Origin: Massilia soli
GTDB taxonomy: Bacteria > Pseudomonadota > Gammaproteobacteria > Burkholderiales > Burkholderiaceae_D
Direction: 5' to 3'
Assembly (NCBI RefSeq): GCF_016809835.1
Contig: NZ_JAFBIL020000006.1
Coordinates: 248,001-312,000, forward strand
DNA: 64,000 nt
Program-made: the position numbers and the translations under genes
Shown here: piece by piece, positions 28,744 through 39,817 of the stretch
Layout of the letters: the number at the start of each line of letters is the position of its first letter
Numbering within the stretch: the stretch's first letter is position 1
The notes under the pieces: generated by a model
What the model was told of the DNA's origin: nothing
What the model saw: only the letters and a program-made list of their open reading frames with translations
The model's database searches: none

Positions 28744-29568
28744 CTACTGTTTATTCCGGTTTGTGCTGCTCGTTGAAGTCGTTTTTTTTGTTACAGCCTT
28801 GACTGGCTTGGTTATGTCGTTCGGCACCGACAAGCCGTGAGCCGATAACGCCAGCCCGTTCTGGTACCGCATGTCCACCGTCGCGATCCCCTCTTTCAGC
28901 AGGTTCGACAACTGCGGATAAATCCCCACCAGCCGGTCGACCCGCGTCTTGAGCGTCGCCGCATCCTGCTCCCTGCCCAGCGCCACCTGCATGCCGTTGC
29001 TGAACACCACCGTCCAGGCATAGCGCGACGACAGGTTCAACTCCGCCGGTATCAAACTCACCGGCGCGAACCAGTCGCGCAAGTTGAGGAACCGTGCCAG
29101 CACTTCCTTCTCGCTGCCCTTCGGGCCATCGAACGCCGGCAGCTCATGGTCTTCGTCCGCCTCCGCCAGGTTGGCGGTGAAGATATCTCCCTTCACCGAC
29201 AGCAGCTTGCCATCCGCGCCCCAGGTGCCAAGCGCTTCATGTTCTTCCACTTCCACCACCAGCTGGTCCGGCCACTCGCGCCTGACCGTTGCGCGCCGTA
29301 CCCAGGGCACCTGTTCAAACGCGCCGCGGACTTCTTCCAGGTCGGTGGTGAAGAAATTTCCCTTCACCTTGCCCAGCATGCCCTGCGTGAGCGTCAGCCT
29401 GTTCACATGCTTCAGGTCCATCCCGTACATGTGCTGCACATACACCGTTCGCAGGTCGAACATCGGACGCTGCGAGATCCACCAAACGCCTGAACCCAGC
29501 AATGCGATGACAACCAGCGCAATTAAAGTGTTCGCCGTTGCGTTCAAGGCCCTTACGTCTTGCCACAT
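28744..29568 (-). CDS. ftsQ: Cell division protein FtsQ
   Basis: A 274-residue bitopic divisome protein: cytoplasmic N terminus, membrane helix (about 12-32, NTLIALVVIALLGSGVWWI), POTRA domain (about 37-110) and a beta domain ending near 250. The C-terminal tail is basic and Ser/Thr/Lys-rich (TKKTTSTSSTNRNKQ). FtsQ recruits FtsB and FtsL. It lies between ddl and ftsA with gaps of 6 and 9 bp. Confidence 0.96.
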   Translation of the reverse strand: MWQDVRALNATANTLIALVVIALLGSGVWWISQRPMFDLRTVYVQHMYGMDLKHVNRLTLTQGMLGKVKGNFFTTDLEEVRGAFEQVPWVRRATVRREWPDQLVVEVEEHEALGTWGADGKLLSVKGDIFTANLAEADEDHELPAFDGPKGSEKEVLARFLNLRDWFAPVSLIPAELNLSSRYAWTVVFSNGMQVALGREQDAATLKTRVDRLVGIYPQLSNLLKEGIATVDMRYQNGLALSAHGLSVPNDITKPVKAVTKKTTSTSSTNRNKQ

Positions 29569-29574
29569 TCGCGC

Positions 29575-30534
29575 TTAGCCCTGCCCTTTCGCCATCTTCA
29601 GGCGTGCCGAGCGCAGGATTTCCACGCACAGGTCTTCGTAGCTGATGCCCAGCGCGCGCGCCGCCATCGGCACCAGCGAGTGCGAGGTCATGCCTGGCGA
29701 AGTATTTGCCTCGATCAGGAACGGCTTGTTGTCCGATACGCGCAGCATGAAGTCGATGCGCCCCCAGCCTTCGCAGCCAAGCGCGTTATACGCCAGCACC
29801 GCAAGGCGCTGCATTTCGGCGCTGGTCGCTTCGTCGATCACGGCCGGGCAGAAATACTTGGTGTCGTCGGTGAAGTACTTGTTCTGGTAGTCGTAGTTGC
29901 CGCCCGGCGCGACGATCTCGACGATCGGCAGCGCACGGGCGCTGCGGCCCTTGCCCAGCACCGCGACAGTGAACTCGCGGCCGGTCACGAACTGCTCGGC
30001 CAGCACCACGTCGCCCAAGCTTGCGGCCAGGTCGACCGCGGCCTGCAGCTCGGACTCCGCCATCACCTTGGTGATGCCGATGGTCGAGCCTTCGAGCGGC
30101 GGCTTGATCATCACCGGCAGGCCCAGTTCGGCCACCACCGACGACAGGTCCGACTTCGCATCCAGCGTCGCGTATTGCGGCGTCGGCAGCTTGTTCATCA
30201 GCCAGATCATCTTGGTATAGACCTTGTCCATGCCGATCGCGCAGGCCATCACGCCGCTGCCGGTGTATGGAATGTTCAGCTGTTCCAGCGCGCCCTGCAG
30301 GCTGCCGTCTTCGCCGAAGCGGCCGTGCAGCGCGATGAATACGCGGTCGAACTTTTCGGCGGCCAGTTCGGCGATGCTGCGCTCGCCCGGGTCGAACGCG
30401 TGGGCGTCCACGCCCTTGGCTTTCAAGGCTTCCAGCACGCCGGTGCCGGACATCAGCGACACTTCGCGCTCGGCGGAGCGTCCGCCGAACAGCACGCCGA
30501 CCTTGCCGAATTCAGTAGTGGTAGTTGCGCTCAC
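29575..30534 (-). CDS. ddl: D-alanine--D-alanine ligase
   Basis: A 319-residue ATP-grasp enzyme forming the D-Ala-D-Ala dipeptide used by Mur[22 protein letters not shown] opens the protein, with [21 protein letters not shown] and [14 protein letters not shown] as the ATP/Mg and substrate motifs. It overlaps murC by 4 bases. Corresponds to ddlB of other dcw clusters. Confidence 0.97.
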   Translation of the reverse strand: MSATTTTEFGKVGVLFGGRSAEREVSLMSGTGVLEALKAKGVDAHAFDPGERSIAELAAEKFDRVFIALHGRFGEDGSLQGALEQLNIPYTGSGVMACAIGMDKVYTKMIWLMNKLPTPQYATLDAKSDLSSVVAELGLPVMIKPPLEGSTIGITKVMAESELQAAVDLAASLGDVVLAEQFVTGREFTVAVLGKGRSARALPIVEIVAPGGNYDYQNKYFTDDTKYFCPAVIDEATSAEMQRLAVLAYNALGCEGWGRIDFMLRVSDNKPFLIEANTSPGMTSHSLVPMAARALGISYEDLCVEILRSARLKMAKGQG

Positions 30535-31928
30535 TTCGAGGCTTCTCCGTAGGTTGTCAGTTTGTTTGGAATGCCGCTGATCGAGCCGGCGCCCATCGTG
30601 ATGACCACATCGCCGTCGCGCACCAGGCCCATCAGGGTGTCCGGCATGTCGGCCATCGCTTCAACGAAGATCGGTTCAACCTTGCCGCCCACGCGCAGCG
30701 CATGCGCCAGCGCGCGGCCATCGGCGGCCACGATCGGCTGCTCGCCTGCCGCGTACACCTCGGACAGCACCAGCACGTCGGGCGCGGACAGCACCTTGAC
30801 GAAGTCTTCGAACAGGTCGCGCGTGCGGCTGTAGCGGTGCGGCTGGAACGCCAGCACCAGGCGGCGGCCCGGGTAGGCGGCGCGCGCGGCTTTCAGTGTG
30901 ACTTCGGTTTCCACCGGATGGTGGCCGAAGTCGTCGACCAGCGCGAAGGTGCCGCCGCCAGGAATGGCCACGTCGCCGTAGCGGGTGAAGCGGCGGCCAA
31001 CGCCGCGGAATTCGGCAAGTCCCTGCTGGGTCGCCTCGTCCTCGATACCGAGTTCGCGCGCAATCGCAATCGCCGAGCAGGCGTTCTGCACATTGTGCAT
31101 GCCAGGCTGGTTCAGCACGAAGTCGGTGTCCGGATAGCCATCCTGGATGACGGTGAAGTGCATCTGCAGGCCTTCGGCGCGCGCATTCACGGCGCGAACC
31201 TGGGCATCTTCCGAGAAGCCGTAGGTGGTGATCGGCTTGGTCACTTCCGGCAGGATCGAGCGCACGTGCACGTCGTCGATACACAGCATCGCGCGGCCAT
31301 AGAACGGCAGGCGGTGCGTAAAGTGCACGAAGGCGGCCTTGAGCTTTTCGAAATCGTGCTCGTAGGTGTCCATGTGATCGGCATCGATGTTGGTGATCAC
31401 TTCCAGCATCGGCGTCAGGTTCAGGAACGAGGCGTCCGATTCGTCGGCTTCGGCCACGATATATTCGCCGGTGCCCAGTTTGGCGTTGGCGCCGGCGCTG
31501 GTCAGGCGCCCGCCAATGACGAAGGTCGGGTCAAGGCCGCCCTGCGCCAGCACCGATGCGACCAGGCTGGTGGTGGTGGTCTTGCCGTGGGTGCCGGCAA
31601 TCGCGATGCCGCGCTTGAGGCGCATCAGTTCACCGAGCATGATCGCGCGCGGGACGATCGGGATCATCGCGGCGCGCGCTGCGACCACTTCCGGGTTGTC
31701 CGCCTGTACCGCGGTCGAGGTGACCACCGCATCGGCTTGCGCCACGTTGGCTTCCGAGTGGCCCAGCATGACGGTCGCGCCAAGTTCCTCAAGGCGCTGG
31801 GTCGCTGCGTTGGAGCCCAGGTCCGAGCCCGACACGGTGTAGCCGAGGTTGAGCAGCACTTCGGCGATGCCGCTCATGCCGCTGCCGCCGATACCGACGA
31901 AATGAATATTCTTGATCTTGTGTTTCAT
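30531..31928 (-). CDS. murC: UDP-N-acetylmuramate--L-alanine ligase
   Basis: A 465-residue cytoplasmic ligase adding L-Ala to UDP-MurNAc. [20 protein letters not shown] is the UDP-binding N terminus, [14 protein letters not shown] the ATP P-loop, DDFGHHPVE and FQPHRYSRT are family motifs. It overlaps murG and ddl by 4 bases each. Confidence 0.98.
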   Translation of the reverse strand: MKHKIKNIHFVGIGGSGMSGIAEVLLNLGYTVSGSDLGSNAATQRLEELGATVMLGHSEANVAQADAVVTSTAVQADNPEVVAARAAMIPIVPRAIMLGELMRLKRGIAIAGTHGKTTTTSLVASVLAQGGLDPTFVIGGRLTSAGANAKLGTGEYIVAEADESDASFLNLTPMLEVITNIDADHMDTYEHDFEKLKAAFVHFTHRLPFYGRAMLCIDDVHVRSILPEVTKPITTYGFSEDAQVRAVNARAEGLQMHFTVIQDGYPDTDFVLNQPGMHNVQNACSAIAIARELGIEDEATQQGLAEFRGVGRRFTRYGDVAIPGGGTFALVDDFGHHPVETEVTLKAARAAYPGRRLVLAFQPHRYSRTRDLFEDFVKVLSAPDVLVLSEVYAAGEQPIVAADGRALAHALRVGGKVEPIFVEAMADMPDTLMGLVRDGDVVITMGAGSISGIPNKLTTYGEASK

Positions 31929-33010
31929 GCTCTTTTGTCCGTTCCAGCCAGTTGTTCCAACACGTTGGCGATCGCTTCATTCGCGTCGCGCTTGCCGACC
32001 AGCTTCGCCGCCGCCGCCATGTCCAGGCAGTCGTTGCGGGTCAGCGATTGCAGCAAGGCCGCCATACTCTTTGCACTCAATTCGGTTTGCGGCAGGTGAA
32101 TCGCCGCATGCTGCTTTGCCATCCACACCGCGTTGTCGCGCTGGTGGCCGGTGGTCGACGCCATGAACGGCACCAGCACGCTGGCCACGCCCGCCGCTGT
32201 CAGTTCCGACACGGTGATCGCGCCGGCGCGGCAGATCACGATGTCGGCTTCAGCGTAGGCGGCGGCCATGTCGTCGATGAAGTCCACCACGTTCGCTTGC
32301 ACGCCGGCGGCGGCGTACGACGCGCGCAGCGCCTCGATGTTTTTCTTGCCCGACTGGTGGGTCACCAGCGGACGCTGGTCCGGCGCGAACATCGCCAGCG
32401 CGGCCGGCACGCTGTCGTTGAGGACCTTGGCGCCCAGGCTGCCGCCGACCACCAAAATGCGCAGCACGCCGGTGCGGGCCGCGAAACGCGACTCCGGCGC
32501 CGGCATATCGAGAATCTCCTTGCGTACCGGGTTACCGGTGACGATGGCCTTGCTGGCGGCGCGGCCGAAATCGGCCGGGAAGCCGAACATCACGCGCTGC
32601 GCGATCGGCGCCAGCGTCTTGTTCGACAACAGCAGCGCCGCATCGGCGTTGACCAGTGCCAGCGGCACGCCGGCGCAGCGCGCCATCATCCCGCCGGGCA
32701 CGCACACATAGCCGCCCATGCCCAGCACCACGTCCGGCTTGCGCAAACGGATGATGCGCATGCAGGTGGCGAAGCTGGCCGCCATCTTGAAGGCGCCGCG
32801 CACGGTGTGGCCGAGGCCCTTGCCGCGCATGCCGGCGAAATCGATGGTATCCATCTCGATGCCGTTCTTCGGCACCAGGTCGGTCTCCATGCCGTGCGAG
32901 GTGCCAAGCCAGCTCACTTCCCAGCCGCGCTGGCGCATGGTCTGCGCGATCGCGATGCCAGGGAAGATATGCCCGCCGGTGCCGGCCGCCATGATCATCA
33001 GGCGCTTCAT
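31925..33010 (-). CDS. murG: UDP-GlcNAc:lipid I N-acetylglucosaminyltransferase MurG
   Basis: A 361-residue GT28-family enzyme converting lipid I to lipid II on the inner membrane face. [17 protein letters not shown] is the first Gly-rich loop, [12 protein letters not shown] the second, and [15 protein letters not shown] the donor-binding motif. The start is at [10 protein letters not shown], overlapping ftsW by 4 bases. Confidence 0.97.
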   Translation of the reverse strand: MKRLMIMAAGTGGHIFPGIAIAQTMRQRGWEVSWLGTSHGMETDLVPKNGIEMDTIDFAGMRGKGLGHTVRGAFKMAASFATCMRIIRLRKPDVVLGMGGYVCVPGGMMARCAGVPLALVNADAALLLSNKTLAPIAQRVMFGFPADFGRAASKAIVTGNPVRKEILDMPAPESRFAARTGVLRILVVGGSLGAKVLNDSVPAALAMFAPDQRPLVTHQSGKKNIEALRASYAAAGVQANVVDFIDDMAAAYAEADIVICRAGAITVSELTAAGVASVLVPFMASTTGHQRDNAVWMAKQHAAIHLPQTELSAKSMAALLQSLTRNDCLDMAAAAKLVGKRDANEAIANVLEQLAGTDKRA

Positions 33011-34215
33011 GTGCGGCCTCCGCGCATCATCACCCGGTTTTCGTAATCGATGCGCAGCAGGATCGCCAGGCCAACGCAATTGAACAGCACGCCCGAACCG
33101 CCGTAGCTCATCAACGGCAGGGTCAAGCCCTTGGTTGGCAGCAGGCCGAGGTTGACGCCCATGTTGATGAAGGTTTGCACGCCGATCCAGATGCCGATGC
33201 CCTTGGCGGTCAGGCCCGCGAACACCTGGTCGATGGCGATCGCCTGGCGGCCGATGTCGAACGCGCGCTTGACCAGCCAATAGAACATCGCGATCACGAT
33301 CAGCACGCCGGCCAGGCCGAGTTCTTCGCCGATCACGGCCATGATGAAGTCGGTGTGGGCTTCCGGCAGGTAGTGCAGTTTCTCGACGCTGCCGCCCAGG
33401 CCCACGCCAAAGAATTCGCCGCGTCCGAAAGCAATCAAGGAATGCGTGAGCTGGTATGCCTTGTCGAGCGCATTGTCTTCCTGCCACGGGTCGAGGTAGG
33501 CGAACATGCGCGCGCGGCGGAACGGCGACAGCGCGATGATCGCGCCAAACGTCGCCACCAGCAGCATCACGATGCCGCCGAACCAGACGATGTTGATCCC
33601 GCCCAGGAACAGGATGCCCATGGCGATACAGACGATGACGCCGAAGGCGCCAAGGTCGGGCTCGAGCAGCAGCAGGCCACCGATCAGGGTGATCGCGGCG
33701 GCCATCGGCATGAAGCCCTTGGTCAGCTTGTGCATGTATTCCTGCTTGCGCACCGTGTAGTCGGCCGCGTACAGCACGGCGGCGATCTTCATCACTTCGG
33801 ACGGCTGCAGGTTGAAGATTTTCAGGTTCAGCCAGCGCTGCGCACCGTTGACCGAGACGCCAATGCCTGGAATGAGCACGATCGTCAGCAGCACCAGCGT
33901 ACCGACGAACATGAGCGGCGCGTAGCGCTGCCAGGTCGCGATGCGGATGCGGAACACAAACAGCGCGGCAATCACCGAGACCACGATGAAGATCGCCTGG
34001 CGCTGCACGAAGTAGTTGTTCTTGTAGTTCGCGAACTTCGGCGAGTCGGGCAGCGCGATGGAGGCGGAGTACACCATCACCATCCCGAACAGCATCAGCA
34101 GCAGGGTCACCCAGACCAGCGGCTGGTCATATTCCATCATTTTCGACGGATTGCGTCCACCCGACAGCGCGTCCGACGACGATCCGGAAAACTTGAATGG
34201 AAGCTGGATGGCCAT
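33007..34215 (-). CDS. ftsW: Septal peptidoglycan glycosyltransferase FtsW (SEDS)
   Basis: A 402-residue polytopic SEDS protein that polymerises lipid II at the septum together with FtsI. About ten membrane segments, with typical motifs [44 protein letters not shown] and [10 protein letters not shown]. The start MAIQLPFKF shares one base with the murD stop. The N-terminal cytoplasmic tail is about 37 residues. Confidence 0.97.
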   Translation of the reverse strand: MAIQLPFKFSGSSSDALSGGRNPSKMMEYDQPLVWVTLLLMLFGMVMVYSASIALPDSPKFANYKNNYFVQRQAIFIVVSVIAALFVFRIRIATWQRYAPLMFVGTLVLLTIVLIPGIGVSVNGAQRWLNLKIFNLQPSEVMKIAAVLYAADYTVRKQEYMHKLTKGFMPMAAAITLIGGLLLLEPDLGAFGVIVCIAMGILFLGGINIVWFGGIVMLLVATFGAIIALSPFRRARMFAYLDPWQEDNALDKAYQLTHSLIAFGRGEFFGVGLGGSVEKLHYLPEAHTDFIMAVIGEELGLAGVLIVIAMFYWLVKRAFDIGRQAIAIDQVFAGLTAKGIGIWIGVQTFINMGVNLGLLPTKGLTLPLMSYGGSGVLFNCVGLAILLRIDYENRVMMRGGRT

Positions 34216-35711
34216 CAGATGTCCTGTCCTTTTTCCAGCGCCAGCTCGCGCACCGCGTCGACGAACACCTGCGCGCGGTGCGCGTAGTTGGTGAACATGT
34301 CCATGCTGGCGCATGCGGGCGACAGCAGCACGCAATCGCCGCCTTGCGCCAGCTTTGCGGCGCGCTGCACAGCTTCCGGCAGGGTTGCGCAGTCGATCAT
34401 GTCGACGCCGGCAGGCTCGATCGCGCTGCGCAGCAGCGGCGCGTCGCGGCCGATCAGCACCACCGCGCGCACATGGCGCGACACTGGTTCGGCCAATGGA
34501 TCGAATTCCTGGCCTTTGCCGTCGCCGCCGGCGATCAGCACAATTTTCTGGTTATCGCCGCCGAACGCCTTGCCCAGGCCATTGAGCGCGGCGACGGTCG
34601 CGCCGACATTGGTGCCCTTGCTGTCGTCATAAAATTCGACGCCGTCGATGGTCGTCACCAGTTCGACGCGGTGCGGCTGGCCCTGGAATTCGCGCAGGCC
34701 GTGCAGCAGCGGCGCGAACGGCAGGCCGATGGCGCGGCACAAGGCCAGCGCGGCCAGCGCGTTCGATGCGTTGTGGATGCCACGGATGCGCAGCGCGTCG
34801 GCCGGCATCAGGCGGTTGAGGATGCAAGGCACCTCTTCCACCGGCTCGTTCTTGCGGCGCTTCTTTTCGCTTTCTTCGCCAGGCGCACCGAAGGCGAGCC
34901 ACAGCACGCCGCGTTCGTTCTGCAGGCCGAACGATCCGGCTTGTGCCGGCTCGCTGGTGCCGAAGGTGACCACATCGGCGGTCGCGTCGGCCATGCGCAT
35001 CACCGCGGCGTCGTCGCGGTTCAACACGCGCACAGTGTGTGCGCCAAAGATGCGCGCCTTGTCGTTGGCGTACGAGGCCATGTCGCCGTGCCAGTCCAGG
35101 TGATCCTGGGTGACGTTCAACACGGTCGCAGCGTCGGCGTCGAGGCTGAAGGTCGCGTGCAGCTGGAAGCTGGACAGCTCAAGGATCCATGCCTGTGGCA
35201 GTTCGCCGGCGTCGAGCACTTCACGCAGCACGTCGAGCGCCGCCGGGCTGATGTTGCCGGCAACGCGCGTCGTCAAGCCTGCGCGCTCGCACAGCTGGCC
35301 GGTCAGGCTGGTGACGGTGGTTTTGCCGTTGGTGCCGGTGATGGCGATGACCTTCGGCGCATAGCCGCGCTCCTGCTTCAGGTGCGCGAGTGCCTGCGCG
35401 AACAGTTCGATCTCGCCCCATACCGGGATATTCTTTTCCTGAGCGGCTGGCGTAATGTCGGCCAGCTCGCGCTGCGGCATCAGGCCGGGGCTCACCGCAA
35501 CGAAGTCGACGCCGTCGACCAGGCTGGCGGCCAGCGGACCGCCGACGAACTCGGCGCCGGGCACGGATTCGCGCAAGGCAGGCAAGCGCTGTGGCTCGGC
35601 GCGCGTGTCCGCCACGCGCACGGTTGCCCCGCAGCGTGCCAGCCATTGCGCCATTGCGAGCCCGGATTCCCCGAGCCCCAGCACCAGTGCCTTTTTGCCT
35701 TCGTAGATCAT
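34215..35711 (-). CDS. murD: UDP-N-acetylmuramoyl-L-alanine--D-glutamate ligase
   Basis: A 498-residue ligase adding D-Glu. [20 protein letters not shown] is the nucleotide-sugar fold, [13 protein letters not shown] the ATP loop, [11 protein letters not shown] and [16 protein letters not shown] are family motifs. It is longer than E. coli MurD (438), partly through a charged insertion near residues 275-295 ([15 protein letters not shown]). Overlaps mraY and ftsW by one base each. Confidence 0.97.
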   Translation of the reverse strand: MIYEGKKALVLGLGESGLAMAQWLARCGATVRVADTRAEPQRLPALRESVPGAEFVGGPLAASLVDGVDFVAVSPGLMPQRELADITPAAQEKNIPVWGEIELFAQALAHLKQERGYAPKVIAITGTNGKTTVTSLTGQLCERAGLTTRVAGNISPAALDVLREVLDAGELPQAWILELSSFQLHATFSLDADAATVLNVTQDHLDWHGDMASYANDKARIFGAHTVRVLNRDDAAVMRMADATADVVTFGTSEPAQAGSFGLQNERGVLWLAFGAPGEESEKKRRKNEPVEEVPCILNRLMPADALRIRGIHNASNALAALALCRAIGLPFAPLLHGLREFQGQPHRVELVTTIDGVEFYDDSKGTNVGATVAALNGLGKAFGGDNQKIVLIAGGDGKGQEFDPLAEPVSRHVRAVVLIGRDAPLLRSAIEPAGVDMIDCATLPEAVQRAAKLAQGGDCVLLSPACASMDMFTNYAHRAQVFVDAVRELALEKGQDI

Positions 35712-36880
35712 TAGCGAAGCTTCAGTGTGGACAGGCCGATCAGGACCAGCATCATCGTGATAATCCAGAAGCGGACGACGACCTGGGTCTCTTTCCAGCC
35801 TTTTTGCTCGAAGTGGTGGTGCAGCGGCGCCATCAGGAATACCCGCCGCCCCACCCCGTAGCGCTTCTTGGTGTACTTGAACCAGCTCACCTGGATCATC
35901 ACGGAGATGGTCTCGGCGACGAAGATGCCGCCCATGATGAACAGGACGATTTCCTGGCGCACGATGACCGCGATGGTGCCCAGCGCGCCGCCCAGTGCCA
36001 GCGCGCCGACGTCGCCCATGAACATTTGCGCGGGGTGCGCGTTAAACCACAGGAAGGCCAGGCCCGCGCCAGCCATCGCGCCGCAGAAGATCAGCAGTTC
36101 GCCGGCGCCGGGAATGTGCGGGATGAACAGGTAGCGGGAGTAGTTCGCGCTGCCGGTCAGGTAAGCGAACAGGCCGAGCGCCGAGCCGACCATCACGGTT
36201 GGCATGATGGCCAGGCCATCGAGGCCGTCGGTGATGTTGACCGCGTTGCTCGAGCCGACGATGACGCAGTAGGTCAGCGCGATGAAGCCCCAGACGCCGA
36301 CCGGGTAGCTGATGGTCTTGAAGAACGGGACGATCAGGTCGGCCTTCGGCGGCAGGTCCATCGAGAAGCCCGACTGCACCCACGCGAAGAACAGCTCCCA
36401 CACCTTGGCCGGCGTCGCGGCGGACACCGAGAACGCCAGGTACAGCGCGGCCGCGATGCCGATCAAGGACATCCAGAAATACTTTTCGCCCGAGCGCATG
36501 CCTTCCGGGTCCTGGTGCACCACTTTGCGGTAGTCGTCGACCCAGCCGATCGCGCCATAACCGAGCGTGACGACCAGCACAGGCCAGATCAGGCGGTTCG
36601 ACAAATCGGCCCACAGCAGGGTCGACACGCCGATCGCGATCAGGATCAGCACACCGCCCATGGTGGGGGTGCCGTGTTTTTTCAGGTGGGTCTGCGGACC
36701 GTTGGTGCGCACTGCCTGGCCGACCTTCATCCGCACCAGCATGCGGATGACGAACGGACCTGCGATCAGGCCGATCAATACCGCCGTAATGGTGGCGAAC
36801 ACCGCACGGAAGGTGATGAAGTTGAAAACGCGCAGCGGACCGATTTCGTCCTGGAAGAATTGTGCGAGCCAGAGCAGCAT
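35711..36880 (-). CDS. mraY: Phospho-N-acetylmuramoyl-pentapeptide transferase
   Basis: A 389-residue, ten-segment membrane enzyme making lipid I from UDP-MurNAc-pentapeptide and undecaprenyl phosphate. GWVDDYRKV (DDD-type active-site pair), [22 protein letters not shown] and [12 protein letters not shown] (His box) are intact. The start MLLWLAQFF gives the usual N terminus; ATG 36916 lies inside murF and was rejected. Confidence 0.97.
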   Translation of the reverse strand: MLLWLAQFFQDEIGPLRVFNFITFRAVFATITAVLIGLIAGPFVIRMLVRMKVGQAVRTNGPQTHLKKHGTPTMGGVLILIAIGVSTLLWADLSNRLIWPVLVVTLGYGAIGWVDDYRKVVHQDPEGMRSGEKYFWMSLIGIAAALYLAFSVSAATPAKVWELFFAWVQSGFSMDLPPKADLIVPFFKTISYPVGVWGFIALTYCVIVGSSNAVNITDGLDGLAIMPTVMVGSALGLFAYLTGSANYSRYLFIPHIPGAGELLIFCGAMAGAGLAFLWFNAHPAQMFMGDVGALALGGALGTIAVIVRQEIVLFIMGGIFVAETISVMIQVSWFKYTKKRYGVGRRVFLMAPLHHHFEQKGWKETQVVVRFWIITMMLVLIGLSTLKLR

Positions 36881-36881
36881 A

Positions 36882-38276
36882 TTAGTGGGCTTCCTTGCCA
36901 GTGGTGTGTTGTCCAAGAAGGTGTTGAACCACGCGCTCCATCTTCATGAAACGCGAGCCCTTCACCAACACAGTTGCGTCAGATTTGGTGCCCAGCTTGT
37001 GTTCCAGTGCCGCCAATAACTCGTCAAACTGCTCAAAATGTTGTGCGCCAGCGCCCGCCATGTGGCGCGCCAGCTCGCCGGTCGCCAGCACGGTCTTGAC
37101 GCCGCGGCTGGCAGCGTATGCTGCGATCTCTTCGTGGAACTCGCGTCCCTGCGTGCCGACTTCGCCCATGTCGCCGAGCACCAGGATGCGCGGCTCGGCC
37201 GCTTCGGCCAGCACGTCGATCGCGGCGCGCACCGAATCGGGATTGGCGTTGTAGGTGTCGTCGATGACGGTGGCGCCGCACACGGCCAGCTTGCGCTGCA
37301 GGCGGCCGCTGACCGGCGCGAAGGCTTCGATGCCGCGCACGATGGCGTCGCGCTCGATGCCTGCAGCTACCGCGCAGGCGATCGCCGCAAGCGCGTTGCG
37401 CACGTTGTGCAGGCCGAATGCCGACAGCTGCACGGTAAAGGTGCCGTCTTCCTTGCCGGTGCCGGCCACGGTGACGTCAAGTTCGCTGCCTGCGCCCGAT
37501 GCGCGGTGCGCGCAGCTGACGTTGGCGGCGTTATTCAGGCCGAAGGTAATGATTTTGCGCTGGCCGCGCGCTTGCGCGAGGCTAAGCCACAGGCCGGTGT
37601 AGGTATCGTCCGCCGGGAACACCGCCACGCCATTGGCCGGCAAGCCCGCGATGACAGCGCCGTTTTCCTGCGCGACCGCTTCCACGGTGTGCATGAATTC
37701 CTGGTGCTCGCGCTGGGCGTTGTTCACCAGCCCGATGCCGGGTTGGGCAATCGCGGTCAGGCGCCCGATCTCGCCCGGGTGGTTCATGCCCAGTTCAACG
37801 ACTGCGGCCTTGTGCGCTTCGGTCAGGCGCATCAGGGTCAGCGGCACGCCGATTTCGTTATTCAGGTTGCCGCGCGTGGCAAGACGGCCTTCTTCACCGT
37901 GCGCCGCCGCCAGGATCGAGGCGATCATTTCCTTGACCGTCGTCTTGCCGTTGCTGCCGGTGACGCCGATGACTGGCATGTCGAACTGCGCGCGCCAGAA
38001 ATTGGCGATCTGTCCCAGCGCGACCAGGGTGTCCGGCACCACGATGGCAGGCAGCTTCAGGCCCGGCGGGAGTTCTTCGACGACGACCGCGGCCACGCCG
38101 CGCGCGGCGACCTGTTCGAGGAAATCGTGACCGTCGAAATTCTCGCCGCGCAGCGCGACGAACAGCTCGCCGGCGCCGGCGCTGCGGCTATCGGTGGTGA
38201 CGGAGTCGAACGCCGCGTTCTGCGTCATGCGAGCGCCCGCGATGGACGGGACCATCAGTGCCAGTGAGCCGCGCAT
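36882..38276 (-). CDS. murF: UDP-N-acetylmuramoyl-tripeptide--D-alanyl-D-alanine ligase
   Basis: A 464-residue ligase adding D-Ala-D-Ala to complete the pentapeptide. [18 protein letters not shown] is the ATP loop, [21 protein letters not shown] and VLGDMGEVG are family motifs. The start MRGSLALMV shares one base with the murE stop; longer readings run antisense-like through murE. Confidence 0.97.
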   Translation of the reverse strand: MRGSLALMVPSIAGARMTQNAAFDSVTTDSRSAGAGELFVALRGENFDGHDFLEQVAARGVAAVVVEELPPGLKLPAIVVPDTLVALGQIANFWRAQFDMPVIGVTGSNGKTTVKEMIASILAAAHGEEGRLATRGNLNNEIGVPLTLMRLTEAHKAAVVELGMNHPGEIGRLTAIAQPGIGLVNNAQREHQEFMHTVEAVAQENGAVIAGLPANGVAVFPADDTYTGLWLSLAQARGQRKIITFGLNNAANVSCAHRASGAGSELDVTVAGTGKEDGTFTVQLSAFGLHNVRNALAAIACAVAAGIERDAIVRGIEAFAPVSGRLQRKLAVCGATVIDDTYNANPDSVRAAIDVLAEAAEPRILVLGDMGEVGTQGREFHEEIAAYAASRGVKTVLATGELARHMAGAGAQHFEQFDELLAALEHKLGTKSDATVLVKGSRFMKMERVVQHLLGQHTTGKEAH

Positions 38277-39817
38277 CAGTGGGTCCTCATCATCGTAACG
38301 CGCGCCGCGAAGGCCAGCGCAGCATGGTCGGCGTCGGAAAACGGCATCTTCTTGCCCTTGATTTCCTGGTATGCCTCGTGGCCTTTGCCGGCGACGAGGA
38401 TGACATCCTGCCTGGCCGCGTGCTTGACCGACGACAGGATGGCCGCAGCGCGGTCTTCGATCGCCTGGAAGGTCGACGAAGGATGATCCTTGTCCATGCC
38501 GCCGACGATCTGCCTGATGATCTCGGCCGGATCTTCGCTGCGCGGATTGTCGCTGGTGACCAGCACATGCTGGGCGATTTGCGAGATGGCGCCCATCTGC
38601 GGGCGCTTGCCCGGATCGCGGTCGCCGCCGCAGCCGAACACGCACCACAGCTGGCCGCCGCGTTCATCGGCCACCTGGCGCAGCGCCTGCAGGGTTTTTT
38701 CCAGCGCGTCCGGGGTGTGCGCGTAGTCGATGACGACCATCGGCGCATCCTGGCCGCCAAGCTGCTGCATGCGGCCCGGGGCCGGGCTCAAAGCTTCGAG
38801 CGCATCGACACCGGCCTTCAGCGCAGTGCCTTTGGCCAGCAGGGCGCCAAGCACCGCCAGCGCATTGCTGATGTTGAAATGGCCGACCAGCTGGGTCTTG
38901 ACGTTGGCCGCGCCGTACGGCGATTCGAGATGGAAGTCGGTGCCGGCATGGCGGCTGCGGAACTGCGAGGCGCGCAGGATCGCCACGCCATCGAGCGCTG
39001 GCTGGGCCGCGGCATCGCGCAGCGTGTAGCCGATCAGCGCGAGCGCGTCGCCGAACTTGGCGCGCAGGTGCTCCACGAGGCGCAATCCGGCTGGGTCGTC
39101 CAGGTTAAGTACAGCTGTCTTCAGGTGAGGCCATTCAAACAATTTAATCTTGGCCGCTTCGTAGCTGGCCATGTCGCCGTGATAGTCGAGGTGGTCGCGC
39201 GTCAGGTTGGTGAACAACGCGACATCGAAATGCATGCCGGACGTACGGCCCTGCTCCAAACCAATCGATGATACCTCGATCGCCAGCGAGGCAGCGCCCG
39301 CTTGGCGTACTTGCGCGAGCTTTCCTGCAAGCAGCACCGCGTCGGGGGTGGTGTAGCCGGTGACGTCGTATTCAGGCTCGCCGCGGCCGCTGAACAGGCC
39401 TACGCCGAGCGTGCCGATGACGGCGGCGGGGCTGCCGAGGCGCGCCAGGGCCTGGCCGAGCCAGACCGCGCAGGAGGTCTTGCCGTTGGTGCCGGTGACG
39501 CCTACCGTGAACATCTGCGCGTCCGGCATGCCGTAGAACGCATGCGCGATCTCGCCGGCGTGGCGCTTGAGGTGCTCGACGGCCAGGTGCGGCACGTCGA
39601 GCGCGCTATCCCAGGCGAAGTCGGTGGCTTCGAACACCACCGCGGCGGCGCCCTGCTCGACCGCGGTGCGGATGTAATCGCGGCCGTCGCTGCCCTCGCC
39701 CTTGTAGGCGAAGAACACGTCGCCGGCCTTGATGCGGCGCGAATCGGATGCCAGCTGCGCGTTGGGCGCAGTGTCGCGGATCCACTGGCAGATGTCCTGG
39801 ATGCTTACCGGGGTCAC
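38276..39817 (-). CDS. murE: UDP-MurNAc-L-Ala-D-Glu--meso-diaminopimelate ligase
   Basis: A 513-residue ligase adding the third residue of the stem peptide. VTGTNGKTSCAVWLGQAL is the ATP loop and TSDNPRSEDP contains the DNPR motif specific for meso-diaminopimelate over lysine, as expected of a Gram-negative. Overlaps ftsI by 4 bases and murF by one. Confidence 0.98.
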   Translation of the reverse strand: MTPVSIQDICQWIRDTAPNAQLASDSRRIKAGDVFFAYKGEGSDGRDYIRTAVEQGAAAVVFEATDFAWDSALDVPHLAVEHLKRHAGEIAHAFYGMPDAQMFTVGVTGTNGKTSCAVWLGQALARLGSPAAVIGTLGVGLFSGRGEPEYDVTGYTTPDAVLLAGKLAQVRQAGAASLAIEVSSIGLEQGRTSGMHFDVALFTNLTRDHLDYHGDMASYEAAKIKLFEWPHLKTAVLNLDDPAGLRLVEHLRAKFGDALALIGYTLRDAAAQPALDGVAILRASQFRSRHAGTDFHLESPYGAANVKTQLVGHFNISNALAVLGALLAKGTALKAGVDALEALSPAPGRMQQLGGQDAPMVVIDYAHTPDALEKTLQALRQVADERGGQLWCVFGCGGDRDPGKRPQMGAISQIAQHVLVTSDNPRSEDPAEIIRQIVGGMDKDHPSSTFQAIEDRAAAILSSVKHAARQDVILVAGKGHEAYQEIKGKKMPFSDADHAALAFAARVTMMRTH